Below, piece by piece: positions 36,780 through 49,431 of a DNA stretch of 64,000 nucleotides. Source of the stretch: Paragordius varius (lineage: Eukaryota > Nematomorpha). Positions within the stretch are counted from its first letter, which is position 1; the number at the start of each line of letters is the position of its first letter. Under the pieces are notes generated by a model. That model did no database searches and was not told where the DNA came from. It was given only the letters and a program-made list of their open reading frames with translations. The translations under genes were made by a program, and so were the position numbers. Where the stretch lies: contig OZ176052.1 of the NCBI GenBank assembly GCA_964247055.1, forward strand, positions 11,532,001-11,596,000. Direction: 5' to 3'.

Positions 36780-37697
36780 ATGGAAAAAATAAGTATTGAA
36801 AGTTATATAATCAATAATAATTTTACGGAATATATTAAATATTTAGGAAGAAATTTAGTAATTACAGGAATACAGTATAATAATGAAAATATTAAAGCCA
36901 TCTTTCTTGCCCAATCTGGTATTGATAACATTTGTAAAATGGAACAATTCTTTTACCCCGTTAATATTGAAAACATATCTTGGGAGGAGATTTATGAAGC
37001 TGGGGTGAAAATATTTCAGCCAACCAAAAATACTTTTTTAGCCCGATTCGATTTTTTTAGAGCGGAACGATTAGCGGGTGAAGGATCCTTGGAATTTTTT
37101 ATAAGACTCAAAAATTTAGCCGCCGCATGCGAGTTCAAAGGAAACGTTGACGAACTAATACGGGACGTATTTATATGTGGGTTAAAGGAAAAAAAACTAG
37201 AGACTAAACTACTTAACAGGTACCCAAGGGCATTAGATAACGACATACCAGTGGGATTAAATAAGGTTCTAAATTTGGCATTAGCATATGAAAATTCTCA
37301 CCTGGAAGTGAACTCAGTGAAAGCAATATATAATAATGATAACATAGAAAGTATTAATGGTAATAATAATGGTATTACTAATGGTAATAATAATGAAACT
37401 TATAATGATGGTAATATTTATAATAATGAAATATATCTGGTAAGACGCAAATCTGGCGTAAAATCGTGTTTTAAATGCGGTCGCACCCACAAATACGGAT
37501 GCTGCCCAGCTTTTGGGAAGGTATGTTTCAAATGTCAGGGTAGAAATCATTTCGGCAGCCAATGCCAAAACACATATGCTAGCAATAACAGGTATGTGAA
37601 TAATATCGTAAATAAACCTAAAATAAATGTAAAAAAAAACTCAACCCACGTCGAAATGTTATTCGACACGGGGGCCGACATCTTTTGTAAATTTTAG
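36780..37697 (+). CDS. gag: gypsy gag with zinc knuckles and start of protease
   Basis: A 305-residue open frame starting MEKISIESYIINN shortly after the primer-binding site. The middle resembles retrotransposon gag capsid (FFRAERLAGEGSLEFFIRLK). An Asn-rich linker (about 185-215) reflects AAT repeats. Two zinc knuckles follow at about 230-263 (CFKCGRTHKYGCC, CFKCQGRNHFGSQC). The frame runs into the protease motif LFDTGAD and stops, so protease is cut off by a frameshift near 37690. Confidence 0.85.
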   Translation: MEKISIESYIINNNFTEYIKYLGRNLVITGIQYNNENIKAIFLAQSGIDNICKMEQFFYPVNIENISWEEIYEAGVKIFQPTKNTFLARFDFFRAERLAGEGSLEFFIRLKNLAAACEFKGNVDELIRDVFICGLKEKKLETKLLNRYPRALDNDIPVGLNKVLNLALAYENSHLEVNSVKAIYNNDNIESINGNNNGITNGNNNETYNDGNIYNNEIYLVRRKSGVKSCFKCGRTHKYGCCPAFGKVCFKCQGRNHFGSQCQNTYASNNRYVNNIVNKPKINVKKNSTHVEMLFDTGADIFCKF

Positions 37698-40675
37698 CAC
37701 GTGGTTTAAAATAGGAAAGCTTAAAATAAAACCCATTAATTTTAACACAAATACTTATGATAATAATCTTTTACACATAATAGGAGAGACAACTGTAACT
37801 CTTGAATTAAATAAAATAAAAAAGATAACAAAGTGCTTTATTACAAAGAGACATCTTCCTCTAATATTTGGCATGGATTGGATCCAGCTATTCAATATCC
37901 CATTGCCTAGCGAATTATATATTAATAAATTATATCACACAAATGATATTTACAATAAATTTAAGTCTTTATTTGATAACAAATTGGGTTGTTGGAAAGG
38001 GGAACCCATAATGATATTTTTAGAAAACAATAGTAGGGGCCGGGTATTTCCGGCTAGAATGGTTCCCTTGGCCTTACAAGAGAAATTGAGTGAAGAGATC
38101 AAAAGACTAGTATCCTTAAAAATTATTGAATAAGTAGACCTCAAGCAGTTTAAAATTTGTTGGTCCAGTCCTATAGTAAACGTATTAAAGTCAAATAATG
38201 AATTAAGAATATGCGCAGATTTTAAAGTGTAATAAACAAATACAATAAACCTCAATATACCCACATTTGATGATTTAATTTCCAAAATTTCACATGGTAA
38301 GACGTTTTCAACATTAGATTTAAAAGATGCTCATCTTCAGATTCCAGTGCATCCGGAATCTCTAAATCTTCTCACAATATCCACACCTCTTGGGTTTTTT
38401 AAATATACTAGGCTCCCTTTTGGTCTGTCGTGCGCACCTAGTTTTTTCCAACAGATCATGGATGAGCTATTAGGAGATTGTAAGGGAACAGCGGTCTATT
38501 TAGATTATGTAATTGTTACGGGGGAAACGGATGAGGAGCATTATAGAAACCTAACATAAGTATTTGAAAGATAAGAACGAATGGGTCTTAAATTAAAAAA
38601 AGAAATAAAGCTTTTTCAACAGGAAGTAGAATATTTGAGGATTACTATATCAGAAAAAAGTATTAAACCAGCGAGCAGTAAGATTAAAGCCATTCGCGAG
38701 TGTCCAGCCCCTAAAGATAAAACAAGTCTCCGTTCGTTTTTGGGCCTTTTAAACTTTCATCCACGATTTATACCTTCTCTAAATACAATTGTTAACGAAC
38801 TCCATCAGCTAGCTGGTTTCAAAAAGAAATGGTGTTGGACCCAGGTACACCAAAATATTTTTAAAAGGGCGAAGTTATTAATAAAGAATAACAGCCGCCT
38901 CTTCCCTTTTAACCCGAGACTTTCCCTTATTCTAGAAACGGATGCATCTGGGGAGGGGTTTGGGGCCATCCTGTCGCACAGGACGTCGGAAGGTAAACGA
39001 CCCATTGTATATTTTTCAAAAAAATGTTCCCCAGCAGAGAAAAATTTATCGGTTATAGAAAAAGAGGCAAAAGCCATTGTATTGGCCCTAGGAAATGTAA
39101 AACATTTTTATATGGTATAAAATTTGAGATTAGAACAGACCATAAACCTCTTATCAAATTATTCGGGCAGCAACGTGTATTAAGCGAGCTAAACAATAGT
39201 AAATTGCTAAGATGGATTTCAAAAACATCCATTTTTGACTTCAACATAATGTACTACCCCGGAACCGAAAATCTAGCAGACTCACTATCAAGACTACCAA
39301 CTGAGATAACTGAAGAGTGTGAAATGACGAGGATATAGCGCAGGAGGTCCGGTTGCTATGGTGTCAGGAGTTAAACTTAAACAAGGAGAGGGTGCTTAAG
39401 GAAACTATGAGCGATGAGACGTGTAAACAGATTAAAGCAGCACGAAAGACTAATGATTGGTCTCATCCGGGGGTGGAGTCCTATAAACCACTGAGAAATG
39501 ATATCGAAGAATCATACGGCCTTCTATATCTAAGTGACCGCCTTGTTGTGCCTCAAAGCATGAGGGTTGATGTTCTTAACTATCTTCATAAAGGTCACCC
39601 TGGTATACAGTCCATGAAAGCGTTAGGTATGAGTGGTGTGTTTTGGCCGAAATTGAACCAGGATATCGAAAAATGGGTGAAAGGATGTTCAAGTTGTTAA
39701 AAGTCACGGTTCAACATTGCAGTAAGCCCGACTTATAAATGGAACCCGAACACCACCGCTTGGGAGCGATTGCATCTCAATATAGCGAGGCCCGTAGATA
39801 ACCTCTACTGGGTCATACTTATAGATCACTCCACCCGTTGGGTGGAAGTAGCACAGCTTAAAACAGTGAACTCGATCAGTATCTTGAAAGTTTTAGAAGG
39901 TTGGTTTGCACGATATGGCACCCCAGAGATGATCGTAACTGAAAATGCGTCGTATTTTAAGTCCGGTGATTTTGAAAGAATATTAAGTTCCTATATCAAG
40001 CATGTAACCTCTGCGCCATACCACTCTCGGACAAATGGTTTAGTGGAAAGGATCATTTAAACATTGCACTATTATATGTGTTTTGAAGTAGCAGATCCAG
40101 AACGCCGGTTAAACCAGGTACTGTGGGCTTACCGATCAGCACATCACAATGGTATAAATGAAACACCTGCACGACTATTTCTAAAACGAAATATACCGAC
40201 ACCGCTGTCCTGGATGAAAGAAAAACCAAAGGATTATATCGATGGTACCTCAGATAGTATACGTGAGTTCGTTGCAGGTGAGAAAATGTTTATAAAGAAT
40301 GAGTTAGAAGCCGGTTGGCGAGAGGGAAAAGATGTAGAGCGGACTGGATTATTGTCCTACAATATCGAAGATAGAGGGAGGGTTTTACGAAAGCATACTG
40401 ATCAATTAAGAAGGCGAAAAGAAGGTCCCGATGAAGTTAAGCTAGACGCGAAAGAATTGGAATCGGAACAACAGAATAATGATAATATCATAGCCACCCC
40501 ATTGCATGGTCCTCCTATTGATGACAATATCAATAATGATGATACCAATCCTTCCCCGGATATTTGTCAAGAATTCCACAATAATCAGCAAAGCCCCAAC
40601 GGCGATAAGATTGCAGAACCCCCAAGCCTGGAAGTACCAGTCGAGAGACGCTATCCTACCAGAAAAAGCCCCTGA
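37698..40675 (+). pseudogene. pol: gypsy pol remnant (protease, RT, RNase H, integrase)
   Basis: Frames at 37700-38133, 38260-38559, 38581-39120, 39024-39338, 39353-39700, 39770-40060 and 40064-40675 form a single degraded pol. RT shows LDLKDAHLQIP and RLPFGLSCAPSFFQQIM, but the catalytic YLDD is YLDY (about 38497-38508). RNase H has ETDASGEGFGAI. Integrase has the HHCC finger (HKGHPGIQS...GCSSC) and a catalytic core in which the first Asp is Asn (HLNIARP) and the second is Glu (VTENASYF). Multiple in-frame stops occur near 38133, 38230, 38559 and 39120. Confidence 0.88.
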
Positions 40676-40712
40676 CAGATACACAAATCACTTTTAAATT
40701 AGATAGGAGATA

Positions 40713-41041
40713 TGTTATGTTAAATAACTTAATTGTTTTTGTTAACTTAACTCAATTTATCTTATATTAGTTACTTATGAAAATATAATATTATCCTTCT
40801 CTCTTACCTTTGTGCATAATACACCTTTGTCCTTGTTACGCTAAAAATGTATATTATCTTGGTTGAGACTTTCACCTAAATAATGTAATATTAAACCTTA
40901 TGCAAATACATAATTTGGTTGCGATGCTTTCATCTAAATATTGAAATATTCAACCTTATGTAAAAATGCAACCTCGCTCTAAAACTATATATAATGGAAT
41001 ATAATTTTTGAGATAATAAATTCCTTTTCTCGCTTATTACA
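40713..41041 (+). repeat. 3' LTR of Ty3/gypsy element
   Basis: 329 bp from TGTTATG to TTACA, differing from the 5' LTR by scattered substitutions and small indels, so the insertion is not very recent. It is preceded by the polypurine tract at about 40699-40712. Confidence 0.93.
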
Positions 41042-41430
41042 GTTTTATTTTATTGCAGTGCAGTAAATTAGTGCTCTGAAAGAGTAAATACCCACTAACT
41101 ATAAAGGCCATAAGAACCAGCCTGATCGTATTTATTCTGTGTATTTTAAAAAATTATGTTTTATTCAAGAGCTATATTGTCATTGTTTGCAAACAACATG
41201 TTAGGATGTTAACTATCCTGGTAACTATCTACCCATATTAAACGTCAAGTTTAAACAGAGAGCTATTTTTTAATTCATAAATAAGTTTGATTCTGATAAG
41301 TTTCATTTTTTCCATTTCTCGGAATTATTGAATGGGGTATCGTTTAAATCGAAGAATGAAACGAAACCAAAATGTTAAAATCAATATATATTGTATTGTG
41401 AGGCATAATATAATAATGCGCTCATTAAAT

Positions 41431-42409
41431 TTATTTATTATCACTATCAACAAAATGCTCATGGTCTATTACAGTTTTTGAGTGAAGTATTTTAGACTTG
41501 AGTACAGTGACGGTTTTAGGCAAGGATGGCGCATATTGACTCTTTTTAAACATGAAAAACAGAACCAACAATAGTAAAAATAATACAATAATTGTTATAG
41601 ACAATATTGCGATATTGTGTTTCTGCATTTGTCGCTTCTTCTGACTAGAGGGGGATTTCATATGGCCAACAAATTCGTCACACATTGGTTGCAACTTTTT
41701 CAACAAAGTTGATGTATCGCTTAACGGAACGTTTGACATATTTAATTTTGTGTTTGAACACGTACCAATAATTTGTTTGGCTTGCGATCTGTCTTCGGAA
41801 TCACCAAAATCGCCCTCGTCCTCCTCTTCAAGATCGGTTAAAGTGGTGGAAAAATCTTTCGAGTTATCGAATGATTTCGCAAGTTCATAAACATCACAAT
41901 CACATATTATAGGATTATCTAAAAAAATGTTTTAAATTGATTATCATTTATAATGATTAAGTGTCCACAAAAATTGTTAAATGTTAAAGTCATTCTCTGT
42001 TCTTTTGAACAAAGACAAAGCTAATTAACAAATTTTTTATATAATGTGGCAAACATATATGATATAAAATATATTTTAAAGTATAAATATATATATTAAT
42101 TCCACAATAAAATTATAAGAAACGGCATATTTTTATTATCTATGATTGGCTAGTTAGGTTTGGGCCAGTTAAAAAACCGCCTGGCTTCTCAGTTCATGCA
42201 GTCATCGTTCGACTCAATCAAATAGTGTTACAAATTCAAAATGGTATTGTGCCTTTATAAATAAAGTTAAACAAAATCAATTATGTTTGTTTTTAATTGA
42301 TAATAGCATTTTATTACCTAATCTATTTAATTTTTTCTATTAAATTGTCAAGTAGTGATAAATACGTTTGAATTTTATCCAGTCACAAGTCCTAAAATTT
42401 TCCAAGAAC

Positions 42410-42454
<45 letters not shown>

Positions 42455-45400
42455 ATTACATGTTTTCACTCGTGAGAGCAGTCATGTTATACAACCTGTC
42501 TCGCCATAAAACTCTATCTATGGCGTCCTCTGCATTAAGCTCGTATTCTGTTAGCTCTCTTTTTACTGTATCTATCCATTTTGTTTTAGGCCGCCCACGT
42601 CCTCGTTTTCCCTCAACTATATGACTTATATTATTTTTGCAATATAATTAGAATCTCTCCTTTCAATGTGCCCGAACCAACGTAGTCTATTTATTGACAT
42701 TCTTTCCACTATTGGTTTAATATCTGTACTCCCACGAACAAATCTATTTCTTATTCTGTCCTTTCTTGTTACCCAACCCATCATTCTGAGCATTTTCATT
42801 TCAGTCACGTTAAAATGTCTTTCTTCGGATTTTTTGACACCCCACGTCTGTGAATTATACATCATTGAGGGCTGGACAACTGAACTGTAAATCTTACCTT
42901 TCACTCTAACATCAATATTTCGATCGCATAACACGATCGAAATTTTCTTCCAATTTACCCAGCTGCTCTTTATTCTTAAATTAATATCATCAATCAACGA
43001 ACCATCTGCACTTAACATAGCCCCCAAATATTTGCAACTTTCTTTACCCTTCAGAACCCAACTATCATCAGCTACCATTTCATGTTGTGGACCCCCAAAA
43101 GTAATAAGTTTCGTTTTTGCTTTGTTTACTTTCAGACCGTATTTATCCAGCATAACAACCCATCTGTTTACCGTTCGCTTTAACTCATTTATTGAATCAG
43201 ACAAGATGATTATGTCATCTGCATACATTAAGTACCATCCTGAACTCACATTAACTACCTTGGCTACCTCGTACATACAAAATATAACCAATAAGGGGCT
43301 GAGTGATGAGCCTTGGTAGACTCCATGCTTTATTGAAAAGGGCTCTGATAAACCTTGTGGAGTTTTAATCCGGGAGGTGTGTGATTCGTACATTATTTGT
43401 AACAACTTACTATAACTTTCTGGCACCTTTTTACGACGGAGACTCTACCAAATAGTTTCTCTAACAATCCTGTCAAACGCCTTCTCTATGTCAATTAAAA
43501 CCCCGTGTAATTCTTTCTTTTTTTCAATGTGTTTTTCAAGCAACCTCCTAACCGCATGTATAGGATCTACTGTTGACTTTCCTGGCATGAAACCAAATTG
43601 ATTTCCTTCTATGGATATCATTTTCCTGATTCGCTTTTCAATTATTTTTTCAAAAATTTTATGGTGTGCGACATTAGTTTTATCCCTCTATAGATACTAC
43701 ATTCATTTATATCACCTTTTCCTTTAAATAAAGGCACAGTTAAACTTTCTTTCCATTCAACCGGGATTTCATAAGTTGAAACAACTTTATTAAATACACG
43801 CTCCAAAAAATTAATCCAGCGTTTCCAAGCACTTTCCAACAATTTATATTTATGTCGTCCGATCCTACAGCCTTGTTGTTTGGCATTTCTAACAAATTGG
43901 ATTCTACTTCCTTTTGTGTAATTGCTACTATTGGTCTATCAATAGCTTCAACTTTATTTGGCAAAAATATCTCGCCTATCCCTTCATCAAACTCACAAAG
44001 TACTCTTTCCATCTTTTTAATATTTCTACATTTTCGCACAACAAGCTACCATCTTTTCCTTTTATTGCAGTCGCATAACCTGGCAAATCCATTCTGCGTT
44101 TATTCCTTTGCTGCGCAACTTTATACACTTTGTTTAAACCTGGTTACTATTTAACTCATCATAAAATAAATTCATCTTTTCTTTCTTAACCTGGCCGACT
44201 AATTTTTTCAATTCCTTATTTAAACTTTTATACTTATCTCTATCATCATCATTCCTTGTATGTCTCCATTTGTCAAAAGGCTTACCTTTTTCTCGTGACA
44301 TCAATATTATTCGTTCATCGTAAAGCCAAGCCTCTCTGTATACTTGAGATTTTCCGCCTTTTAATCCACAAACTAGAGTTCCTGCCTTTTTGATTAAGTG
44401 ACTTACTTTATCCCACTCACCATTTAACCCACCATCCTCGGATAACCGTATTTCTTTTATAAAAGCCTGCTTTTTTTTTGATAATTTTTCCCACTTTATA
44501 CTTTTTACTCTCTTTGACAAAGGAAATTCGTTTAGACTTTTCATTTACAAAAAATTTACAAATAAGTAAATTTTGTTGCGAACTAACCTCTAAGTTTGGC
44601 AAGACCTTACAGTCTAATACAAGCTTCAATAACTCTCTTGGGACAAGTATAAAATCTATTTGAGATTTGTTTATGCCGCTTTTGTAAGTTACTAGATGAC
44701 TCTCTCTTTTTTCGAAAAACGTGTTCGCTATCGCCAAATTGTGAGATTGTGCAAATCTAAGCAAATTAATTCCTTCCTCGTTTCTTTCTCCGTAAGAATG
44801 TCCTCCGTGCCATATTTCAAAAGATTCTCTTTTTGAACCAAGATAAAATCCCCTTATAAAAACTTGACTCTGAGCTGAGGGAGAGCGACTAATTTTTCAA
44901 CTAGAGTCTCGTAAAATTGCTCCTTTTCCGATTTTGGTAATATTTGCGGGGCATAAATACTAAATACCGTTATGACCTCGTTACCTACCAAAATATCTAA
45001 ATTCATGATTCGGCTGTTATAGCGTCTAACCTCTTTAACCTGATTGGACAATTTGGGATTAATAATAACTGCCACTCCATTTCGTCCGTCACTTTCACCT
45101 GAGTAATATAATCGATAATTCTCTTCCAAAGTCCTTGTTCCGTTTCCGCGGTAACGAGTCTCTTGTTATGCCAAAATATCTATATGTTTAACTTTCATTA
45201 TTCTCACAATATCATTTAACTTACTTTTCAATGAACCAACATATAAACTAGCAAAACACAGGCATCCCGTTTTTCTTTGCATTCTCTTTGTATTATTGGC
45301 CACAACACCAAAACCGCGGCTGGCCAGGCCTGACCGACTATACACATCAATATTCATTTGGCAGCTTTAAACTAACAAATAAAAATAATAAAATTGAATT

Positions 45401-48164
45401 GTCGCACTAATTATGACAAATTGATAGATGTTAAATAAACCTAGGCTATAGGTAAAAACGTAAATATATTTCGCAATAAAAAATTTAAGCAAAATTTGTG
45501 TATAAAACAATATGAATCAAGGGTTCTTTTATGTGTCATAGTGAAAATTAAAATAAAATAGTGCTACAATACTTATCCAAGAATACAATATATATTTCAA
45601 GAGAATATTAATAGGCAAATTATAGGAAAAGGCCAACGGTAAGTCCTACGTCCAAAACAAAATGTGAATAGGTATATTATAATAAAATTTAAAGTATAGG
45701 ATAAGTGATAAAAGATAGAATAAATTTTGAAAATAATATTTAACAATAGGTAATTATAATAATTGGTATAAATAATGATTTTGATATATAATTAAGAATT
45801 TTCCTTTTTGAAGTTGCGTCAGATTTTTCCAAGAACATTTTTAATAATAAAAAATTATTTTTGTATAAAACGTAATTTTAAGTTGGTCCTATGACAGTTT
45901 AAATTGGCCTTAAACAATTTTTGGTCCATAATATTACAAGTTGGGCATTAACCATATCTATTGCATGTATTTATCTATTGGATCAATTTTTGATTTATTG
46001 GATAATTTAGAGCTTTTTATTCCAAATTTTTATTATCAGCAATATATTTCTTTCTAATACTATATTTACTTATTAAAGATGTTTAATTGAGATAAATTAG
46101 TCATAAAACTTGTATATTTTTAACTAAGGCATTAAAACCCAAACTAAATCCATTTATTTTTTTACTAAAAACATATTGTTATTGAATGAAGGAAGTTGAG
46201 CTTGACTGACGTGGATAATGCTAGGAAAGATGAATTACACTGATTAATTGTTCATAGTCATCGGCGAAATAAAAATGTTTAAGGATTAATTTTAAATGTT
46301 CAAGTACTAACTTGATACGCTTGATCTTTAAATGTTCCAGGACCAATAAAATCAAGGGCCGACAAGAAATGTAAGGAACATTTTGAGATGTTTAAAGATC
46401 TTATATGTTTATAGGCCAGTCTATAATATTCAAAGACCAATCTAAAACAAGGACCGACTTAAGGTGTAAATGGTTTGATTAATGTTTTGTGTAGCCGTTT
46501 ATAAACATAAAAAAATTTTAATAAGTAAATAAATTAAATATCATACCTTTTAGATGTATCATCGCTCTTTTCGGAAAATTAGATATCAATTCTGCCAAAC
46601 CTTTAACATTACTAATTAAATTGTCATTTAACATGATTATGGATAGATTAGTAAATATAACAAAATGTTCAAACGGAACACTTGTAAGCCTATTATGATT
46701 TAAAGCTATTAGTTTCAAAGAATCCTTGAAAGTTAAATTGGGATCTATGATCAATGTGTGGATCATATTGTATGACAGCGATAAATATTGTAGTTTGGAC
46801 GAAAAGTTAAGATGTGTAAAATCAACTTTTTCAATTTTATTTTTTAAAAATGACAGTTTTGTCAGGTTGGACAAGTTGTTGAGAAATGGTGGCAAATTCG
46901 TAAATTTATTTTGACTTAGAGCTAAAGTGTCCAAAGATCCAGAAAAATCTGCAAATACAGCAGGTGATATTTGCGAAAGCAAATTTTTCGTTAAATAAAG
47001 ACTTTTGATTCCATTACATCCAGCTAAGGGATTGATTTTAGTAAAAGCCATATTGTTTAGGTTATTATCAGAAAGATCTATTATTTCTAACGGGTTGTTA
47101 GGCGTCAGGTCTGTACTTTTCCGACCGTCACTGTCACAGAATGATGGGACTTGTTTTAAACGATTGTGCCTCAAGCTGACATCCTTTAATCGTCTAAAAT
47201 CTTTAAAAAAATCTGAAGTTATGGTCTCTATTTTACAATCAACCAATGTTAACACTTCAAGAGTGGTGTAATATTTGTAAAATGGAAGAATATCGGCATT
47301 TAAGCTTTTAAAGGGCATATCGTATAGCTCTAATTTGCTTAGCTTAAAATTTGTAGATGATAAAAGGCTATGGCATGTGCTACTATTTTTTTGTGACAAA
47401 ATTAAACTTTTTAATTTTGGAAGGTAATCAAGCTCTTCAATACGCTCCAATCCCATGATTTTATTTGAGTGTATGAAATCCATTGTTAAGTTAACCAAAT
47501 TTTCCATGGATTCTAGGACGGAAAAATCAAAAAATGGCATTTGCTCTAAATATATTCCCAATGCTTTGAGGTTTTTACATCGGCCAACTGCTTGAAAAAG
47601 ATTCTGATAATCTTCTTCTCTATGGAAAATAGGTTTAGAAGCAAGATCTATCAATTCTATTACGGTAAGATCATTTAATAAGGAATCTAAGGCCCTAGCT
47701 TCGAAATTATTTATGGTAGATACGCGTAAGTTTAATTCATTAATTTTGATTTGAGTAGCTATATGTTCAGGTACCAAATTAGTTAAATGTTCTATCTTAC
47801 ATCCGTACAATGTCAACGATATAGGTGTGTTGGTGAAATTTGAATTAGCTGTAAAAACTGTCAGAATGTCGTGAATGTCTCTTTCTTCCAAGTTCCCAGT
47901 AATCATTACATTATATTTATAAAATATGACATTTTCTTTGTCTTTTTTGTCCATATCATTTTGAGTCATTTTATTTTGATAGTTTTTTCCTACCCTACAA
48001 TCTGCAAATAAGTGACTAGGTAATTTTGGACAGATAGGTTTTATCGTTTTACTCTCCGCCGCCGAAATCTGAGTATTGATTAATATACCGCTATGGATAA
48101 TGAAGCCAATCCATATTGAAATATAAATGCATGATAATTGATGCCAAATATTCATTAGGGTCAT
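41431..48164 (-). CDS. LRR transmembrane receptor-like protein, paralogue B
   Basis: Two exons join in phase: 46547-48164 and 41431-41918, giving 701 residues. It has the same architecture as paralogue A: N-terminal hydrophobic segment, leucine-rich repeats, LRRCT (NPIICDCDVYELAKS), acidic linker, transmembrane helix and short tail. Exon 1 is exactly 1618 nt in both copies, and exon 2 is one codon shorter here (tail VIDHEHF against VITDHEHF). By eye about 50-55 residues differ (roughly 92% identity), with replacements scattered through the repeats. The intron is 4628 nt because a LINE of 3.4 kb sits inside it in the same orientation. Both splice sites and the full frame are intact, so the gene is probably expressed. 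Confidence 0.9.
42414..45824 (-). mobile_element. RTE-like LINE in the intron of LRR paralogue B
   Basis: A 3.4-kb non-LTR retrotransposon flanked by a 16-bp duplication TTTTCCAAGAACATTT (42398-42413 and 45825-45840). On its coding (minus) strand it ends in a (TAA)n tail (42414-42455 as TTA repeats), typical of RTE elements. Copy A has the single target site at about 20240. It encodes an APE-type endonuclease followed by reverse transcriptase. Confidence 0.9.
42626..45357 (-). pseudogene. RTE-like endonuclease/reverse transcriptase, lightly damaged
   Basis: The N-terminal endonuclease starts near 45357 (KSKLNDIVRIMKVKHIDILA), is cut by a single TAA at 45166 and continues QETRYRGNGTRTLEENYRLY and YSGESDGRNGVAVIINPKLS. 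After a frameshift near 44854 comes NTFFEKRESHLVTYKSGINK and QIDFILV. RT follows from about 44040 (ITQKEVESNLLEM, KAVGSDDININCWK), through KHGVYQGSSLSPLL to the intact catalytic YADD (about 43212-43225), and ends at RLRWFGHIERRD. Only a few disruptions separate it from an intact frame, so it is younger than the gypsy and hAT copies nearby. Confidence 0.88.
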
Positions 48165-48285
48165 ATATCTAAAATAGAATTATAATATAATAAGAAAAGA
48201 AAAGATAAAAATTAATAAGATACTATTTCTACCTAAGGGTATATTTTTTCGAAAAAAATATAATTTATTTTATGTACGTCATTGT

Positions 48286-48334
48286 ATAATAATAATAATA
48301 ATAATAATAATTATAATAATAATAATAATAATAT
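48286..48334. repeat. (ATA)n microsatellite
   Basis: About 15 AAT/ATA units with small interruptions upstream of LRR paralogue B. The matching place in copy A (about 22715) has only three or four units, so it expanded after duplication. Confidence 0.8.
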
Positions 48335-48591
48335 CTAAATTACGTTAGTAAAATTTGAAAGTATTTCAAAGTTAATTTAGTATGCAGGGATATTATGTCC
48401 CGAAATGTTATGTGAACTATATGAATAAATTGAAAAAAATATTATACGGCCTTATACTTGGGATAAATAATTATCATATTTTTAAATAGTCTGCGATAAA
48501 ATATTCCGAAAAAATATTAAAACTAATTTGGATAAAGTATTTTTTTATGTTTTTAAATTTTTATTTTTATGGAAATATAAAAAAATATTAA

Positions 48592-49098
48592 TTAATACTT
48601 CATTACCTTTTGAGGTAGTTTATACAATAAAGCCATGTAAAATACAAATATAATAAAAAATATTTAAAGTATTGGGCCAGTCTCTTTAGCCTTTTAGCGC
48701 ATGCATCCATTTTTTTAAAAAAACTTAAAACTACAGGAAATCTCCATCTCAAACTTTTTGGCTGCCATTTTTTCTTGGGTTAATCGCTAATACAACAGTC
48801 AAATGAGTGTAAATTATTGTTTAAAATTTGAAAGCAGGTACATTACATTTTACCAACAATTTTTGCTATTTGTTGTTTTTGATCAGCTGTTCCATAAATC
48901 GTGATTTTGGAGCTATCTGAGACTTTACATGCTAAAAAACTGTAAAATAAGAGTTTATTATCTGATACTTGAAAGAGGGTTTGATAAATAAATTTTCAAC
49001 TTTTTAATTAGTATATTTACAAATTTAAGCTCTGGGGTATAAAACTTAGCCATATTGTTATCATGTGCAAAAAAATAAAAAGGCAATGAAGTGTTGAA
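48592..49098. repeat. M1 MITE-like element (copy B, orthologous position)
   Basis: Left end TAATACTTCATTACCTTTTG followed by AGGTAGTTTATAC. The right end has AAGCTCTGGGGTATAAAACT and AGGCAATGAAGTGTTGAAAT, forming inverted ends. It corresponds to 22973-23475 in copy A. Confidence 0.6.
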
Positions 49099-49431
49099 AT
49101 AGCTTCGTTATTGTAGAATGAAAATGGCTTAAAAGATTGGATGTTATTTCATTATTTTTATTTTTGGATTTTTCTTACTGTTTAATTTAGCCATGTTTCA
49201 GGAAAAATAAGCTAATTACCTTATGAGGGATAGAAATCATAAAAGATTTCAAAATTTTATTTTGTCTCCAGTTCCATTGTTTTTTGGTAACTGGTTCTGT
49301 TTTCGGCCATTTTTAAAATCTTCCGAATAGCCTAATAATTTTAATAAAATATGAATAAATAGCTAAAATGTAATAAAAATTTAATGTGTGTCCATTGTTT
49401 TAATAATTTAAAAGTGTAACTAAGTTTATAA

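Larger units (their letters stand above)
36412..41041 (+). mobile_element. Ty3/gypsy LTR retrotransposon, decayed
   Basis: 4.63 kb with two LTRs, a primer-binding site at 36741, gag, protease, reverse transcriptase, RNase H and integrase regions in that order, and a polypurine tract TTAGATAGGAGATA just before the 3' LTR. No envelope gene. It is inserted in copy B relative to the continuous sequence at about 18850-18865 in copy A. The flanks CTTTC and GTTTT are at best an eroded 5-bp duplication. Several stops and frameshifts make it non-functional. Confidence 0.93.

Noticed and set aside
36407-41046. clear 5-bp target duplication for the gypsy element
   Set aside because: The flanks CTTTC and GTTTT do not match well; the insertion is shown by comparison with copy A instead.
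42355-42624. 89-residue plus-strand frame with a poly-leucine run
   Set aside because: It is the (TTA)n tail of the LINE and the antisense of its 3' end.
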